A program made the translations under genes and the position numbers. Under the pieces are notes generated by a model. The model had not been told where the DNA came from. It worked only from the letters and a program-made list of their open reading frames with translations, and made no database searches. Of a DNA stretch of 64,000 nt, positions 39,955 to 49,338 are shown in pieces (within the stretch, counting starts at the first letter, position 1; each line of letters opens with the position of its first letter). The DNA comes from Chelativorans sp. GTDB lineage: Bacteria; Pseudomonadota; Alphaproteobacteria; Rhizobiales; Rhizobiaceae. Where the stretch lies: positions 1 to 64,000 of the forward strand of contig NZ_JAPSLH010000008.1 in the NCBI RefSeq assembly GCF_031180965.1. The letters are read 5' to 3'.

Positions 39955-40836
39955 ATGGCTTTCGGTCCCTACCTCCTGCTTGCCACCCTTGAAGGCCTGG
40001 TGACCGCAGCCGTTCTGGCGCTGATGGCGCTAGGTCTATCGCTAGTCTTCGGCGTTATGCGTGTCGTGAATGTCGCCCACGGCGAATTCTACATGCTAGG
40101 CGCTGTACTTGCCTGGTGGGTTGCAAGCTTCTTCGGTGGTCATCCGGCATTGGGTTTTCTGGCCGCGCTGGTCCTGAGCCCGATCATGGTAGCGACAATA
40201 GCGTTCCTGGCCGAGCGTCTCGTCCTGCGGCGGCTCAACTACGAGCCCGAAGCCACGATCGTGGCGACGATCGGCCTCCTCTATATCATCCAGCAGCTGG
40301 CCCTTACTTTCTATGGGCCCGACGCACGGCCGGTGCAGGCGCCCTTCGACATGCGCATTGCGCTGCCCTGGTTCGGCTATTCGGGCTATAAGCTTGCCGT
40401 CATCGCCGCGTCGATCCTCCTTATTCTCGTAGCGTGGATCCTGCTGACGCGAACAAGGCTCGGCCTCATCATGCGCGCAACCCAGTATGACCGGGAGACG
40501 GCGCAAACCTTCGCCATTCCAATCGACCGTGTCCATGCAGGCGTCTTTGCGCTGGGTGCAGGTCTAGCCGCTCTGGCGGCCGTGCTCATCGTGCCCATCC
40601 AGCAGGCGCACTACCTTATGGGACACGATCCCCTGCTTCTGTCCTTCATCGTGGTCATCATAGGCGGATTGGGCTCGCTGCGGGGGACGGTGGTGGCGGC
40701 TCTCCTTATCGGCCTTTCCGATGGCATCATATCCATGTTCTTCTCGCCGACGCTCGCCAAGATGCTTGCCACGCTTCTCGTCGCTCTGGTTCTCGTATTT
40801 CGCCCGCAGGGGCTGTTCGGGGTAGCCGCCCGATGA
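39955..40836 (+). CDS. ABC transporter permease (LivH-type)
   Basis: A 293-residue inner-membrane permease with about eight transmembrane helices. The N-terminal LGLSLVFGVMRVVNVAHGEFYMLGA and the C-terminal VIIGGLGSLRGTVVAALLIG (EAA-loop region) are LivH signatures. It begins 43 bases after the binding-protein gene and its stop overlaps the next permease start (ATGA), so translation is coupled. Confidence 0.93.
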   Translation: MAFGPYLLLATLEGLVTAAVLALMALGLSLVFGVMRVVNVAHGEFYMLGAVLAWWVASFFGGHPALGFLAALVLSPIMVATIAFLAERLVLRRLNYEPEATIVATIGLLYIIQQLALTFYGPDARPVQAPFDMRIALPWFGYSGYKLAVIAASILLILVAWILLTRTRLGLIMRATQYDRETAQTFAIPIDRVHAGVFALGAGLAALAAVLIVPIQQAHYLMGHDPLLLSFIVVIIGGLGSLRGTVVAALLIGLSDGIISMFFSPTLAKMLATLLVALVLVFRPQGLFGVAAR

Positions 40837-41789
40837 TGGCGGGCGCGAAAAGCTTTTGGCTGCATGTGGCAGTCGTCCTCGTCCTTTTCGCTCTTAATTT
40901 CCTGCTGCCGGAGTATCACCGGGGCGTTTTTTCCAGGGCCATGGTGCTCGCCGTCTTCGCAATGGGTTACAACCTGGCGTTCGGCTATACCGGGCTCCTG
41001 AGCCTCGGGCACGCCATGTTCTTTGCCGCCGGCCTTTATGGTGCCGGGCTGCCCATTTATCACCTGGAATGGAGCGCATGGCCGGCTTTGGGCACAGCGC
41101 TTCTTGCCGGCGCGGCGCTGGCGCTGGCGGTGGGTTTCCTGGCGCTCAGGACCGCCGGCGTCGCTTTCATGATCGTCACCCTGATGTTTGCGCAGGTCTT
41201 CTACCTCGCCACCCTTTACTTCGGCGCCTATACGCGCGGCGAGGAGGGCCTGGTTTTGCCACAGGCTGCCCGCGCGCTCCCCTTGCTCGGCTGGAACTTA
41301 GTGCTCACGGACCCTCCGACGCGGTACATGATCGCGCTGACGCTCCTCGCATCCGTACTCGCTATCACTTTCCTGCTCGTGCGCTCGCCCTATGGCCGCT
41401 CGCTGATCGCGATTCGAGAGAACGAGGAGCGCATGCGCATGTTGGGCTATAACGTCTTTGCCAACAAACTCGGAGCCGTCGTGGTGTCGGGCGTGATTTG
41501 CGCGACGGCCGGCGCGGCCTACGGCCTGCTCTTCGGCTATATCGGATCCGGCTTCGCCTCGATCCAGTACTCCATACTCCCGCTTCTATGGGTGCTTTTG
41601 GGCGGGGCCGCCACCACACTCGGTCCGATCATCGGCACGCTCTTCATGTTCTATGCCGTGGACCTCGCCTCCTCCTATACCAGCGCCTACATGCTGGTTG
41701 TCGGGCTCGCCCTCATCCTGCTCATCCTTTTCTTCCCCAAGGGCATCGTCGGCACCATACGCGAAAGGTGGCTGCCATGGCTGCCGTGA
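40833..41789 (+). CDS. ABC transporter permease (LivM-type)
   Basis: A 318-residue permease, partner of the LivH-type gene before it. LAFGYTGLLSLGHAMFFAAGLYGAG, IAIRENEERMRMLGYNVFANKL and the loop VLLGGAATTLGPIIGTL are LivM hallmarks. Its end overlaps the ATPase gene that follows by 13 bases. Confidence 0.93.
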   Translation: MMAGAKSFWLHVAVVLVLFALNFLLPEYHRGVFSRAMVLAVFAMGYNLAFGYTGLLSLGHAMFFAAGLYGAGLPIYHLEWSAWPALGTALLAGAALALAVGFLALRTAGVAFMIVTLMFAQVFYLATLYFGAYTRGEEGLVLPQAARALPLLGWNLVLTDPPTRYMIALTLLASVLAITFLLVRSPYGRSLIAIRENEERMRMLGYNVFANKLGAVVVSGVICATAGAAYGLLFGYIGSGFASIQYSILPLLWVLLGGAATTLGPIIGTLFMFYAVDLASSYTSAYMLVVGLALILLILFFPKGIVGTIRERWLPWLP

Positions 41790-42520
41790 CGCCGCCCCTC
41801 CTCGTGACACGAAACTTGAGCCGTTTCTTCGGCGGGCTCAAGGCCGTCGATAGGGTGGACTTCGCCCTTCCTGAGGGTCAGGTCCGCGCCATTATCGGCC
41901 CCAACGGAGCCGGCAAGACCACATTTGTCAGCCTCGTCTGCGGGCGTATCCTGCCAAGCTCGGGCAGCATCCTCTTCGATGGTCGCGAGATTTCGCACGA
42001 GCCGGCGCACCGCCGCGTGCGCGCCGGCATAGCCTATACCTTCCAGATCACCAGCATCTTTCCCAATCTTACGGTCTTCGACAATGTCGCGCTTGCGGCC
42101 CAGCGTCATCTGCTCGATCAGAAGCGTGTCCGCCCCACGGAAAAGACTCTGCAGGACGCCTGCACGAAGGCGCTCGATCAGGTGGGGCTCGCTCAACGGG
42201 CAAGTCATCGCGCCGGAAACCTCGCTTACGGCCACCAGCGGCTCGTGGAAATCGCCATGGGACTGGCGCTAAGGCCCCGGCTGCTGATCCTCGACGAACC
42301 GACGCAGGGGCTTTCGGACGAAGAGATTGAAGCCTTCATCCGCCTCGTGCGCGAAATCAGACGCGAGGCCACGATTCTCCTGATCGAGCACAATATGGAC
42401 GTGGTGATGGCGCTTGCCGAATGCATTACCGTCATGGACCAGGGCCGAATCCTGGCCGAAGGGCCTCCGGCGGCGATCCGCGCTGACGCCGCCGTCCAGC
42501 AGGCATATCTGGGGGGCTGA
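41777..42520 (+). CDS. ABC transporter ATP-binding protein (LivG-type)
   Basis: A 247-residue ATPase. Walker A is GPNGAGKTT, the ABC signature is replaced by the LivG form NLAYGHQRLVEIAMGLAL, Walker B is LLILDEPTQGL and the switch His lies in LLIEHNMDVV. The start at 41777 lies inside the end of the LivM-type gene. It pairs with the LivF-type protein to drive transport. Confidence 0.94.
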   Translation: MAAVTPPLLVTRNLSRFFGGLKAVDRVDFALPEGQVRAIIGPNGAGKTTFVSLVCGRILPSSGSILFDGREISHEPAHRRVRAGIAYTFQITSIFPNLTVFDNVALAAQRHLLDQKRVRPTEKTLQDACTKALDQVGLAQRASHRAGNLAYGHQRLVEIAMGLALRPRLLILDEPTQGLSDEEIEAFIRLVREIRREATILLIEHNMDVVMALAECITVMDQGRILAEGPPAAIRADAAVQQAYLGG

Positions 42521-42523
42521 AGC

Positions 42524-43231
42524 ATGGGAGCGGTGCTGACGCTCGACGGGATCGACAGCTTCTATGGTGCCGTCCAGGTACTGCATGGACTCTCGCTGGA
42601 CTTGCGAGAAGGCGAGGTCCATTGCCTCCTCGGGCGGAACGGGGCCGGCAAGACCACGGCGCTGAAGGCAATCATGGGCTTAGTGCCCGTCCGTTCGGGT
42701 ACCATAGTCAAGAACGGTACGGAGTTGACCAGACTGCCGCCGCACCAAGTGCCTAAAACGGGCATTGCCTACGTTCCCCAGGGCCGCCGCCTTTTCGCTG
42801 AGCTGACCGTTGCAGAAAACTTGGAGATCGGGCTTATGGCCCGGGGCAAGGGCGTGGCGGCGCGCGAGCGGGTGCTCGAGCTGTTCCCGACGCTTCGGGA
42901 ACGACTGAGGCAGCGCTCCGGCACACTTTCCGGCGGCGAACAACAGATGCTCGCCATGGCGCGCGCGCTCTGCCTCGAGCCTGACGTGCTGCTGCTCGAC
43001 GAGCCGACGGAGGGACTGATGCCTTCCATGGTTGCCCGCATCCGCGGGGCCGTGGCGGCTCTTCGTGCGGAAGGCGTTTCCACCCTGTTGGTGGAGCAGC
43101 GGGTTGACGCGGTTCTTCCCGTGGCGGATCGCGTCTCCTTTATAGAAAATGGCCGCAACGTGGATACGGTCAGCGTCGAGGATCTGCGCGAGAATCCGGA
43201 GATGATCCGTCGCTATGTGGGTGTGAGCTGA
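42524..43231 (+). CDS. ABC transporter ATP-binding protein (LivF-type)
   Basis: A 235-residue ATPase and last gene of the transporter. Walker A is GRNGAGKTT, the signature LSGGEQQMLAMARAL, Walker B VLLLDEPTEGLMP, switch His region TLLVEQRVDAV. Three bases separate it from the LivG-type gene. The five genes 38607-43231 form a complete HAAT-class uptake system. Confidence 0.94.
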   Translation: MGAVLTLDGIDSFYGAVQVLHGLSLDLREGEVHCLLGRNGAGKTTALKAIMGLVPVRSGTIVKNGTELTRLPPHQVPKTGIAYVPQGRRLFAELTVAENLEIGLMARGKGVAARERVLELFPTLRERLRQRSGTLSGGEQQMLAMARALCLEPDVLLLDEPTEGLMPSMVARIRGAVAALRAEGVSTLLVEQRVDAVLPVADRVSFIENGRNVDTVSVEDLRENPEMIRRYVGVS

Positions 43232-43249
43232 AATGGGGCGGTATCTGCC

Positions 43250-43708
43250 TTAGCCCGGGTCGAGCAGGCGAGCCCCGGGCCCCTGTTCTCCCAGCTTGTC
43301 GTAGGGGTTCCGCAGTGGACAGGTCTCGACCGAAAGACATCCGCAGCCGATACACTCGTCAAGGTGATCTCGCAGTTGCACCAGCTTCTGGATGCGCGCG
43401 TCGAGATCCGCCCGCCAATACTCGGACAATTTGCGCCAGTCCGCCGCGTTTGGCGTCCGTCCCTCCGGCAGGGTAGCCAGCGCCTCCCGGATTGTCGCCA
43501 GCGGGATGCCGAGCCGCTGCGCCACCTTTATGACAGCCACGCGCCGCAAGGCGTCCCGGGAGTAGCGCCTCTGGTTCCCGCCCGTTCTGTTGGAGGAGAT
43601 CAGGCCTTTCGCCTCGTAAAAATGCAGCGCCGAAACGGCAACGCCGCTGCGCCGGGCCAGCTCTCCGACGCTGAGTTCTCGCGCCAGGGGTCGAGCTTTG
43701 TCCTGCAT
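43250..43708 (-). CDS. soxR: Redox-sensitive MerR-family regulator SoxR
   Basis: A 152-residue regulator activated by oxidation of a [2Fe-2S] cluster. The four cluster cysteines fall at 119, 122, 124 and 130 ([12 protein letters not shown]), the positions I recall for Escherichia coli SoxR. The MerR helix-turn-helix ([26 protein letters not shown]) is at residues 12-37. I start it at the ATG at 43708, as upstream in-frame sequence is not conserved-looking. It is convergent with the transporter and divergent from fpr, 389 bases away. Confidence 0.95.
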   Translation of the reverse strand: MQDKARPLARELSVGELARRSGVAVSALHFYEAKGLISSNRTGGNQRRYSRDALRRVAVIKVAQRLGIPLATIREALATLPEGRTPNAADWRKLSEYWRADLDARIQKLVQLRDHLDECIGCGCLSVETCPLRNPYDKLGEQGPGARLLDPG

Positions 43709-44097
43709 ACAATTCCCTCGAATCTGAAGCTTGATCGAGATTGAGCATCGCGCGAAAGATGCTCGAGAGGAAGAGAAATGAGGGGTATGGCTTCGGCAGC
43801 AGCGATGGGCAGTGCCCACCGCCCTTGCGCAGGGCTGGCAACCTGATTATCTCCGGTGCGGCGAAGGCCTGTGCTCGTAACGACGACGAAGGTACCGGAC
43901 GCTGTTGCCGCAATGTCCTACAACGGGAGGCGAAACCGCGCGGCTATTCTCACCTTCTCGCCGATTACGGAATGCGAAAGCTTTTTCTTAGCGGCATTTT
44001 GAAATAGGTCTGAGCGATCAAACCTGCCGCATCCGTAGTATGGTGATTTGGCCGGAAACCCCAGCACAAGCAAGGCCGCTAATAAGGAAGAGACAGA
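43709..44097. other. soxR-fpr intergenic region
   Basis: A 389-base divergent gap holding the soxR and fpr promoters. I see no clean 18-bp SoxR palindrome (CCTCAA...TTGAGG type). A weak dyad, CTCGA at 43717 and TCGAG at about 43734, lies near soxR. No gene is supported. AAGGAAG precedes the fpr start. Confidence 0.45.
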
Positions 44098-44925
44098 ATG
44101 AACAGCGCTGCCGTGGGCAAGATCGAGGCCGCCGAGAAACTGGAGTTCCCTATTCCCGCCGGCGTTCATGCCGAGCGCGTGGTTTCGGTGAAGCACTATA
44201 CGGACCGGCTCTTTTCCTTCCGCCTCACACGGCCGCAGACATTTCGGTTCCGCTCGGGCGAGTTCGTCATGATCGGCCTTCCCAATGCCGAGAAGCCGGT
44301 CTTCCGCGCCTATTCCATTGCAAGCCCCGCATGGGACGAGGAACTGGAGTTCTTCTCGATCAAGGTTCCCGACGGCCCGCTCACACAACACCTGCAGAAG
44401 ATCAAGCCGGGCGATATCGTGCTGATGCGACAGAAATCTACCGGTACTCTGGTCAACGACGCGCTGACGCCGGCGAAGCGGCTTTACATGATCTCTACCG
44501 GGACAGGCATTGCGCCATTTGCCAGCCTCATCCGCGATCCCGAAACCTACGACAAGTTCGAGCAGATTATCCTCACGCATACATGCCGTGACGTCGCCGA
44601 GCTCGCCTATGGCGAGGAACTTGTGGCGGCCACCCGCGAGGACCCGCTGATCGGCGAATTGACCGAGGGCCGGCTTTTCCATCTCACCTCCACGACGCGT
44701 GAGCCCTCGCCGCGGATGGGGCGCATTACAGCACTCATTGAGAACGGCACGCTCTTCAAGTGGCTTGGCACGGAGCCGTTTAGTCCGGCGGAAGACCGCG
44801 TCATGATCTGTGGCTCCATGGCTATGCTGAAGGATGTCAAAGCGCTGGTGGAGAAGGCTGGGCTCAGGGAAGGCTCGAATGCCGAGCCCGCGGATTTCGT
44901 TGTGGAGCGTGCTTTCGTAGGCTAG
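44098..44925 (+). CDS. fpr: Ferredoxin/flavodoxin-NADP+ reductase
   Basis: A 275-residue FAD enzyme that exchanges electrons between NADPH and ferredoxin or flavodoxin. RFRSGEFVMIGL and FRAYSIASPAWDEELEFFSIKV bind FAD; LYMISTGTGIAPFASLI, VMICGSMAML and the C-terminal ERAFVG complete the bacterial type II signature. fpr belongs to the SoxRS regulon in enteric bacteria, and a soxR gene is next door, so redox control is plausible (inference). Confidence 0.96.
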   Translation: MNSAAVGKIEAAEKLEFPIPAGVHAERVVSVKHYTDRLFSFRLTRPQTFRFRSGEFVMIGLPNAEKPVFRAYSIASPAWDEELEFFSIKVPDGPLTQHLQKIKPGDIVLMRQKSTGTLVNDALTPAKRLYMISTGTGIAPFASLIRDPETYDKFEQIILTHTCRDVAELAYGEELVAATREDPLIGELTEGRLFHLTSTTREPSPRMGRITALIENGTLFKWLGTEPFSPAEDRVMICGSMAMLKDVKALVEKAGLREGSNAEPADFVVERAFVG

Positions 44926-45143
44926 GAGGCGGCGTCTCCCGTAAAGCTGCAGCGTGCCACGGGTCGCTTCTGGGGGAGCCTGGAGCCTGCCGCGTTTGCT
45001 CAAAGCATTTATAGCAGCATAGCGCATCGCAGTACGGGTCCTGTAGTCCGTCCGTACTTGACCAATCTGGCCTGGTCTTTGCCTTAATAGGTGGAGCAAA
45101 CCCGCGAGCAATGCGTTTGGAGTCCGGAACCCGGAGAAGTTCA

Positions 45144-45302
45144 ATGGACGTCATTCGCATCCTGCTCGCCATCCTCATCCCCCCGCTCGGCGTGTTCCTG
45201 CAAGTGGGCATCGGCCTGCAGTTCTGGATAAACCTCCTGCTGACCTTCCTGGGCTACATTCCGGGGATAATTCACGCCATTTGGGTGATAACGAGGCGCT
45301 AA
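45144..45302 (+). CDS. Pmp3/YqaE-family small membrane protein
   Basis: A 52-residue proteolipid with two transmembrane helices. IRILLAILIPPLGVFLQVG and NLLLTFLGYIPGIIHAIWVI are the Pmp3/UPF0057 signature; relatives help with salt and membrane-potential stress. GGAGAAG lies 7 bases ahead of the ATG. The stop (TAA) shares its last base with the start of the next gene, so the two are coupled. Confidence 0.93.
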   Translation: MDVIRILLAILIPPLGVFLQVGIGLQFWINLLLTFLGYIPGIIHAIWVITRR

Positions 45303-45700
45303 TGGCGACTGTAACCAGCGCAGCGCCAGTGGATGAGAGCCATTGGCTGACGGAGCAGCAGATCGCCGAGCTTGACCAGCTCGCGCGGCTCCTCGATTCG
45401 CGGTGGCGCATTCCCGGCACGTCGATCCGCTTTGGCGCAGATGCCCTAGCCGGTCTGATCCCCGGTGTGGGCGACGTGGCGAGCGGCGCAGTCTCGGCCT
45501 ATCTTTTATACCGCGCCTCGCGTTTTGGGGTGCCGCGCTCCGTCATGGCGGTCATGATCGGCAACATTCTCCTTGATACGGCCGTGGGGTCTATACCCCT
45601 AGCCGGGTCGATCTTCGACGTCTTCTTCAAGGCGAACAATCGCAACATCGGCCATCTACGGCGCCATCTGGAACGCAAGTCGCGACGCCGTCCGGCCTGA
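45302..45700 (+). CDS. DUF4112 membrane protein
   Basis: A 132-residue protein with the DUF4112 pattern: LDSRWRIPGTSIRFGADALAGLIPGVGDVAS followed by SAYLLYRASRFGVPRSVMAVMIGNILLD and SIPLAGSIFDVFFKANNRN. Two or three membrane helices are likely. The function is unknown. It begins at the last base of the Pmp3 gene stop codon. Confidence 0.9.
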   Translation: MATVTSAAPVDESHWLTEQQIAELDQLARLLDSRWRIPGTSIRFGADALAGLIPGVGDVASGAVSAYLLYRASRFGVPRSVMAVMIGNILLDTAVGSIPLAGSIFDVFFKANNRNIGHLRRHLERKSRRRPA

Positions 45701-45775
45701 ACTCGTCTGCTAGCTTCTCTGTTGTCACCGAGCCAGATGTGCAATGAATAGGTCAGAACGGACAGGACATGCATC

Positions 45776-46942
45776 ATGGCCGAGACATTTGTGATCGCAC
45801 AGGGCGGCGGGCCGACAGCCGTGATCAACCAGACGCTTGCCGGCGCCGCCCTGGAGGTGAGGCGCCGGTTTCCAGCCGCAAAGGTGCTCGGCGCCCTCCA
45901 CGGAGTTCGCGGCGTGCGTGAAGGGCGCTTCGTCACTCTCTCTGAGCTTTCGGACGAGCAAATCCGCGCGATCGCCGCCACGCCCAGTGCTGCTCTGGGA
46001 AGCACGCGCGATAAACCCGACGAGGCCTATTGCGAGGCGATTCTGAAAGGACTCGACGCGGTTCACGCGGATGCGTTCATCTATATCGGCGGAAACGACA
46101 CGGCCGGTACGCAAAGCATTCTCGCCGAAGCTTCGGGAGGGCGCATCGCCTGCGTACATGCTCCGAAGACGATCGACAACGATCTGATGGAGAATGACCA
46201 TACGCCAGGGTTCATATCAGCGGCCGAGTTCGTAGCGGGGGCCTTCCTGAGCATCGACCTGGATTTCCGGGCCCTGCCCGGCATCTATGTGGGGATCGTT
46301 ATGGGTCGGCATGCGGGGTTCTTGACTGCGGCCGCGGCGGCTTGGTCTCTTGACGAGGAGAGCGGGCCGCACCTGGTCTATGTGCCGGAACGATACTTTG
46401 AGCGGACGCGGTTTGTTGAGGAGGTGCGCTCAACTCTCGACCGCCATGGACGCTGCATCGTCGCCATGTCCGAGGGGGTGGCCGGGCCCGACGGGCGGTC
46501 GCTTGTTGAAAGCCTCGTTCCGCCGGAGCTTCAGGAGCGCGACCAGCATGGCAATATCCGTCTATCGGGAACGGATCTCGGCCAGGCGGTGGAGCGTATG
46601 CTGGCAGCTGATCTGCCGGGGAAACGTGCACGGGTGGATACGTTCGGTTACCTGCCGCGCGGCAACATCGCCACCATCAGCGAAACGGATGCTCGCGAGG
46701 CCTTCGAGGCCGGCGCCTTTGCCATTGAGGCTGCGGAGCAGGGAGGCGGCTCCGTGGCGCTGCAATTCGACGGCGAGAAAACGGTCTGCAAGCTGGTTCC
46801 GCTGTCTGCGGTGGCGGGCAGGACCCGTCACATGCCTGAAAACTTCCTGCTCCCGGACAACAACCGGGTGTCAGTCACCGGTCTTGATTATCTGGCGCGG
46901 CTTCTGCCGCGCAAATATTCGGCTGCCAAGCCCTTCGTGTGA
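45776..46942 (+). CDS. pfp: Pyrophosphate-dependent 6-phosphofructokinase
   Basis: A 388-residue phosphofructokinase. GGND (105-108) puts Asp where ATP enzymes have Gly, and PKTIDND (130-136) has Lys in place of the Gly of ATP-dependent PGTIDND. Both changes mark the PPi-dependent class, whose reaction with fructose-6-phosphate is reversible. GIVMGRHAGFLTAAAA and TFGYLPRGN are further family parts. The ATG lies after GGAC. Single gene, convergent with parB. Confidence 0.92.
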   Translation: MAETFVIAQGGGPTAVINQTLAGAALEVRRRFPAAKVLGALHGVRGVREGRFVTLSELSDEQIRAIAATPSAALGSTRDKPDEAYCEAILKGLDAVHADAFIYIGGNDTAGTQSILAEASGGRIACVHAPKTIDNDLMENDHTPGFISAAEFVAGAFLSIDLDFRALPGIYVGIVMGRHAGFLTAAAAAWSLDEESGPHLVYVPERYFERTRFVEEVRSTLDRHGRCIVAMSEGVAGPDGRSLVESLVPPELQERDQHGNIRLSGTDLGQAVERMLAADLPGKRARVDTFGYLPRGNIATISETDAREAFEAGAFAIEAAEQGGGSVALQFDGEKTVCKLVPLSAVAGRTRHMPENFLLPDNNRVSVTGLDYLARLLPRKYSAAKPFV

Positions 46943-46988
46943 ATAACAAAGCCGTGGAATAGGTGGGTCTTCGAGCGGCGGCGCAGGA

Positions 46989-47858
46989 TCAGCGCTGAAG
47001 CAGCCTGCATAGTTCGTCCAGCTGCTCTAGCGAACGGTAGGCGATCCGCACTTCCCCGCCCTTTTGCTTGTGGTTGATCGCCACTTTGAGGCCGATACGG
47101 TCGCTCAGGAGCTTTTCCAGAGAGAGCGTATCCGCGTCCTTCTCTTTTCGCTCCCGCACACTCGCATCCGGTTCGGCCTCCGGCGCGCTCGCAAGCGCTT
47201 CGGCTTGGCGCACCGAAAGACCATGTTCGATGATGCGCTGGGCGAGCGCCGCCGGATCGGCAGCGGTCACCAGCGTCCGTGCGTGCCCCGCCGTCAATGA
47301 GCCGTCTACGATCAAGTCGGTGACGGCCGGCGGGAGTTTTAGAAGGCGCAGTGTGTTTGCCACATGACTGCGGCTTTTGCCGATAACCTGGGCCAGATCG
47401 GCCTGGGTGTAGTTGTGTTCATCCATCAGTTGCTGATAGCCGCGCGCCTCCTCCACCGGGTTGAGATCCGCGCGCTGCACATTCTCGATGATTGCGAGCT
47501 CCAGCGCGGCCTTATCGTCGACACTGCGGACAATGACCGGGATCTGCGTCAGGCCGGCCCGCTGCGCCGCCCGCCAGCGGCGTTCGCCGGCGATGATCTC
47601 GTATCGCCCTGCAGCCCCTGCCGGGCGCACGACAACCGGCTGCACAACCCCATGCTCACGGATGGAATGGGTCAGCTCCGCAAGGTCAGTTTCGGCGAAA
47701 TTACGCCGTGGGTTGCGCGGGTTTGGTGAAACAAACTCTATAGGAACGACGCTGTCCGCCCGCACAGCCTCCTGTTCGCGTATGGCAGGCTTGTCGATTT
47801 CGCCGATCAGGGCGGCCAGTCCGCGGCCAAGGCGCTTACGGGACAGGTCTTCGTTCAT
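46989..47858 (-). CDS. parB: Chromosome-partitioning protein ParB
   Basis: A 289-residue CTP-dependent clamp that loads at parS and spreads. The N-terminal RLGRGLAALIGEI leads into the CTP-binding region NPRNPRRNFAETDLAEL and YEIIAGERRWRAAQRAGL. The helix-turn-helix TQADLAQVIGKSRSHVANTLRLL reads parS, and the C-terminal dimerisation region ends at LCRLLQR. It is 22 bases after parA, in one operon. Three parS-like sites lie within 5 kb. Confidence 0.97.
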   Translation of the reverse strand: MNEDLSRKRLGRGLAALIGEIDKPAIREQEAVRADSVVPIEFVSPNPRNPRRNFAETDLAELTHSIREHGVVQPVVVRPAGAAGRYEIIAGERRWRAAQRAGLTQIPVIVRSVDDKAALELAIIENVQRADLNPVEEARGYQQLMDEHNYTQADLAQVIGKSRSHVANTLRLLKLPPAVTDLIVDGSLTAGHARTLVTAADPAALAQRIIEHGLSVRQAEALASAPEAEPDASVRERKEKDADTLSLEKLLSDRIGLKVAINHKQKGGEVRIAYRSLEQLDELCRLLQR

Positions 47859-47880
47859 TGTGCCACCAGCTCGTTGATTT

Positions 47881-48675
47881 CTATGCGGCTCGCAGCCGCC
47901 GCTCCCTTCGAATCACCTCCGACGCCAACTGCAGATAGGCTTGGCTGCCGGAGCATTTGAGGTCATAGAGGATGGCCGGCTTGCCATAGGACGGCGCTTC
48001 GGAGATCCGCACATTACGCGGGATCACCGTTTCGTAGACCGTATCACCCATATGTGCCCGGACATCCTCGACAACCTGGTTCGCCAGGTTGTTGCGACGA
48101 TCGAACATGGTGAGGACGATACCTTGTATGGTTAGCGCAGGGTTAATCGACCCGCGGATCTGGTCAACGGTAGCTAGAAGCTGGCTCAAGCCTTCCAGGG
48201 CGAAGAACTCGCATTGCAGGGGGACTAGCACAGAATCGGCGGCGGCCATCGCATTCAGCGTCAGGAGATTGAGCGACGGCGGACAGTCGATCAGGACATA
48301 GGAGAACGCTTTTAGGGAAGGCGCTTCGCGTAGAGCCCGGCGAAGTTTAAGCACTCGGTCAGCTTCGCCCGAAATCTCCATTTCGATGCCCAGCAAATCG
48401 AGCGTGGACGGCACGATTGACAGGCCGGGCACTGCCGTTTCCATAGCCGCACCGTCAATATCAGATCGGCCCGTGAGCACGTCATAGGAAGAAACTTGCC
48501 GGGCGCGCCGGTCGATCCCAAGCCCGGTACTGGCATTACCCTGTGGGTCCAGATCAATGACCAGTACGCGCTCCCCAATCGCGGCGAGGGCGGTGGCCAA
48601 GTTAATCGCGGTCGTAGTCTTTCCGACACCACCTTTTTGATTTGCAACGGTAATGATGCGTGAAGGCTTGTTCAT
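47881..48675 (-). CDS. parA: Chromosome-partitioning ATPase ParA
   Basis: A 264-residue Walker-type ATPase that moves ParB-parS complexes. The deviant Walker A is KGGVGKTTTAIN, the DLDPQGNASTGLG motif follows, and YVLIDCPPSLNLLTL is Walker B. I start at the ATG at 48675 in preference to a TTG at 48687. It follows rsmG by 30 bases in a long minus-strand block. Confidence 0.97.
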   Translation of the reverse strand: MNKPSRIITVANQKGGVGKTTTAINLATALAAIGERVLVIDLDPQGNASTGLGIDRRARQVSSYDVLTGRSDIDGAAMETAVPGLSIVPSTLDLLGIEMEISGEADRVLKLRRALREAPSLKAFSYVLIDCPPSLNLLTLNAMAAADSVLVPLQCEFFALEGLSQLLATVDQIRGSINPALTIQGIVLTMFDRRNNLANQVVEDVRAHMGDTVYETVIPRNVRISEAPSYGKPAILYDLKCSGSQAYLQLASEVIRRERRLRAA

Positions 48676-48705
48676 AGCCCTGCTCAACCCAACGCCGGGA
48701 CGAAA

Positions 48706-49338
48706 TTAGCGGCGATGGAGATTGCTGATTTCGAGAATCACGCCCTCGCCGCCGACGCTATCCTTATGTTCTAACAGATCGAATCGCCAAGCGGCACCAC
48801 TTTCTTCCACTTCCCGCAGGTAACCCCTGCCTTTGTGCAGCAGAGCCCTTGTTCCTCCGCTCATCCATGGCGCGATGAGCTTCAAGAGCTTCGGCAAAGG
48901 AGCCAGCGCTCGGGCAGTGATCACTTCGGGAGCCGCGATCCGGCCGTAACACGCCTCAATCCGTTTTACATGGACGGTAGCCGGAGCCGCCGAGGAGGCC
49001 AGGACGTTCTGCAGGAAGGCGGCCTTCTTATGGCTGCTCTCGACCAGATCGACATGGGCTTTCTCTCTATCGATGAGAAGGATTGCTACCACCGCTCCCG
49101 GAAATCCTCCGCCCGAGCCCAGGTCCAGCCACCGTTCCGCCGCCGGGGCCAGGGGAAGCAGCTGAGCGCTGTCCAGAATGTGGCGCTCCCAAAGATGAGG
49201 CAATGTGGACGGCGCCGCCAGGTTGATGCGAGCATTCCACCGCTTGAAGGTTTCTTCGAAAGTCAGCAGATGCCGGAATGTTTCACGTGAAACCGGCCCT
49301 GCGGCAGCGCGCAGCGCGGAAAGCTTGTCGGAGCTCAA
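48706..49338 (-). CDS. rsmG: 16S rRNA (guanine527-N7)-methyltransferase
   Basis: A 210-residue methyltransferase that modifies G527 of 16S rRNA. The SAM-binding fold is [21 protein letters not shown] use a TTG start at 49338 that overlaps the mnmG stop as TTGA and has GGAG about 9 bases upstream; upstream in-frame ATGs lie well inside mnmG. A parS-like sequence lies within its first 60 bases. Confidence 0.93.
   Translation of the reverse strand: MSSDKLSALRAAAGPVSRETFRHLLTFEETFKRWNARINLAAPSTLPHLWERHILDSAQLLPLAPAAERWLDLGSGGGFPGAVVAILLIDREKAHVDLVESSHKKAAFLQNVLASSAAPATVHVKRIEACYGRIAAPEVITARALAPLPKLLKLIAPWMSGGTRALLHKGRGYLREVEESGAAWRFDLLEHKDSVGGEGVILEISNLHRR
49279..49294. promoter_or_regulatory. 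parS site within the start of rsmG
   Basis: TGTTTCACGTGAAACC matches the universal parS sequence TGTTTCACGTGAAACA at 15 of 16 positions. It lies 1.4 kb from parB, inside rsmG. ParB should load here. Confidence 0.9.

Noticed and set aside
43709-43760. SoxR operator near soxR
   Set aside because: Only a 5-bp dyad with a wide gap is seen; the CCTCAA...TTGAGG pattern is absent.
43918-45144. Minus-strand open frame of 408 codons opposite fpr
   Set aside because: It runs antisense through fpr and has no domain; fpr on the plus strand is well supported.
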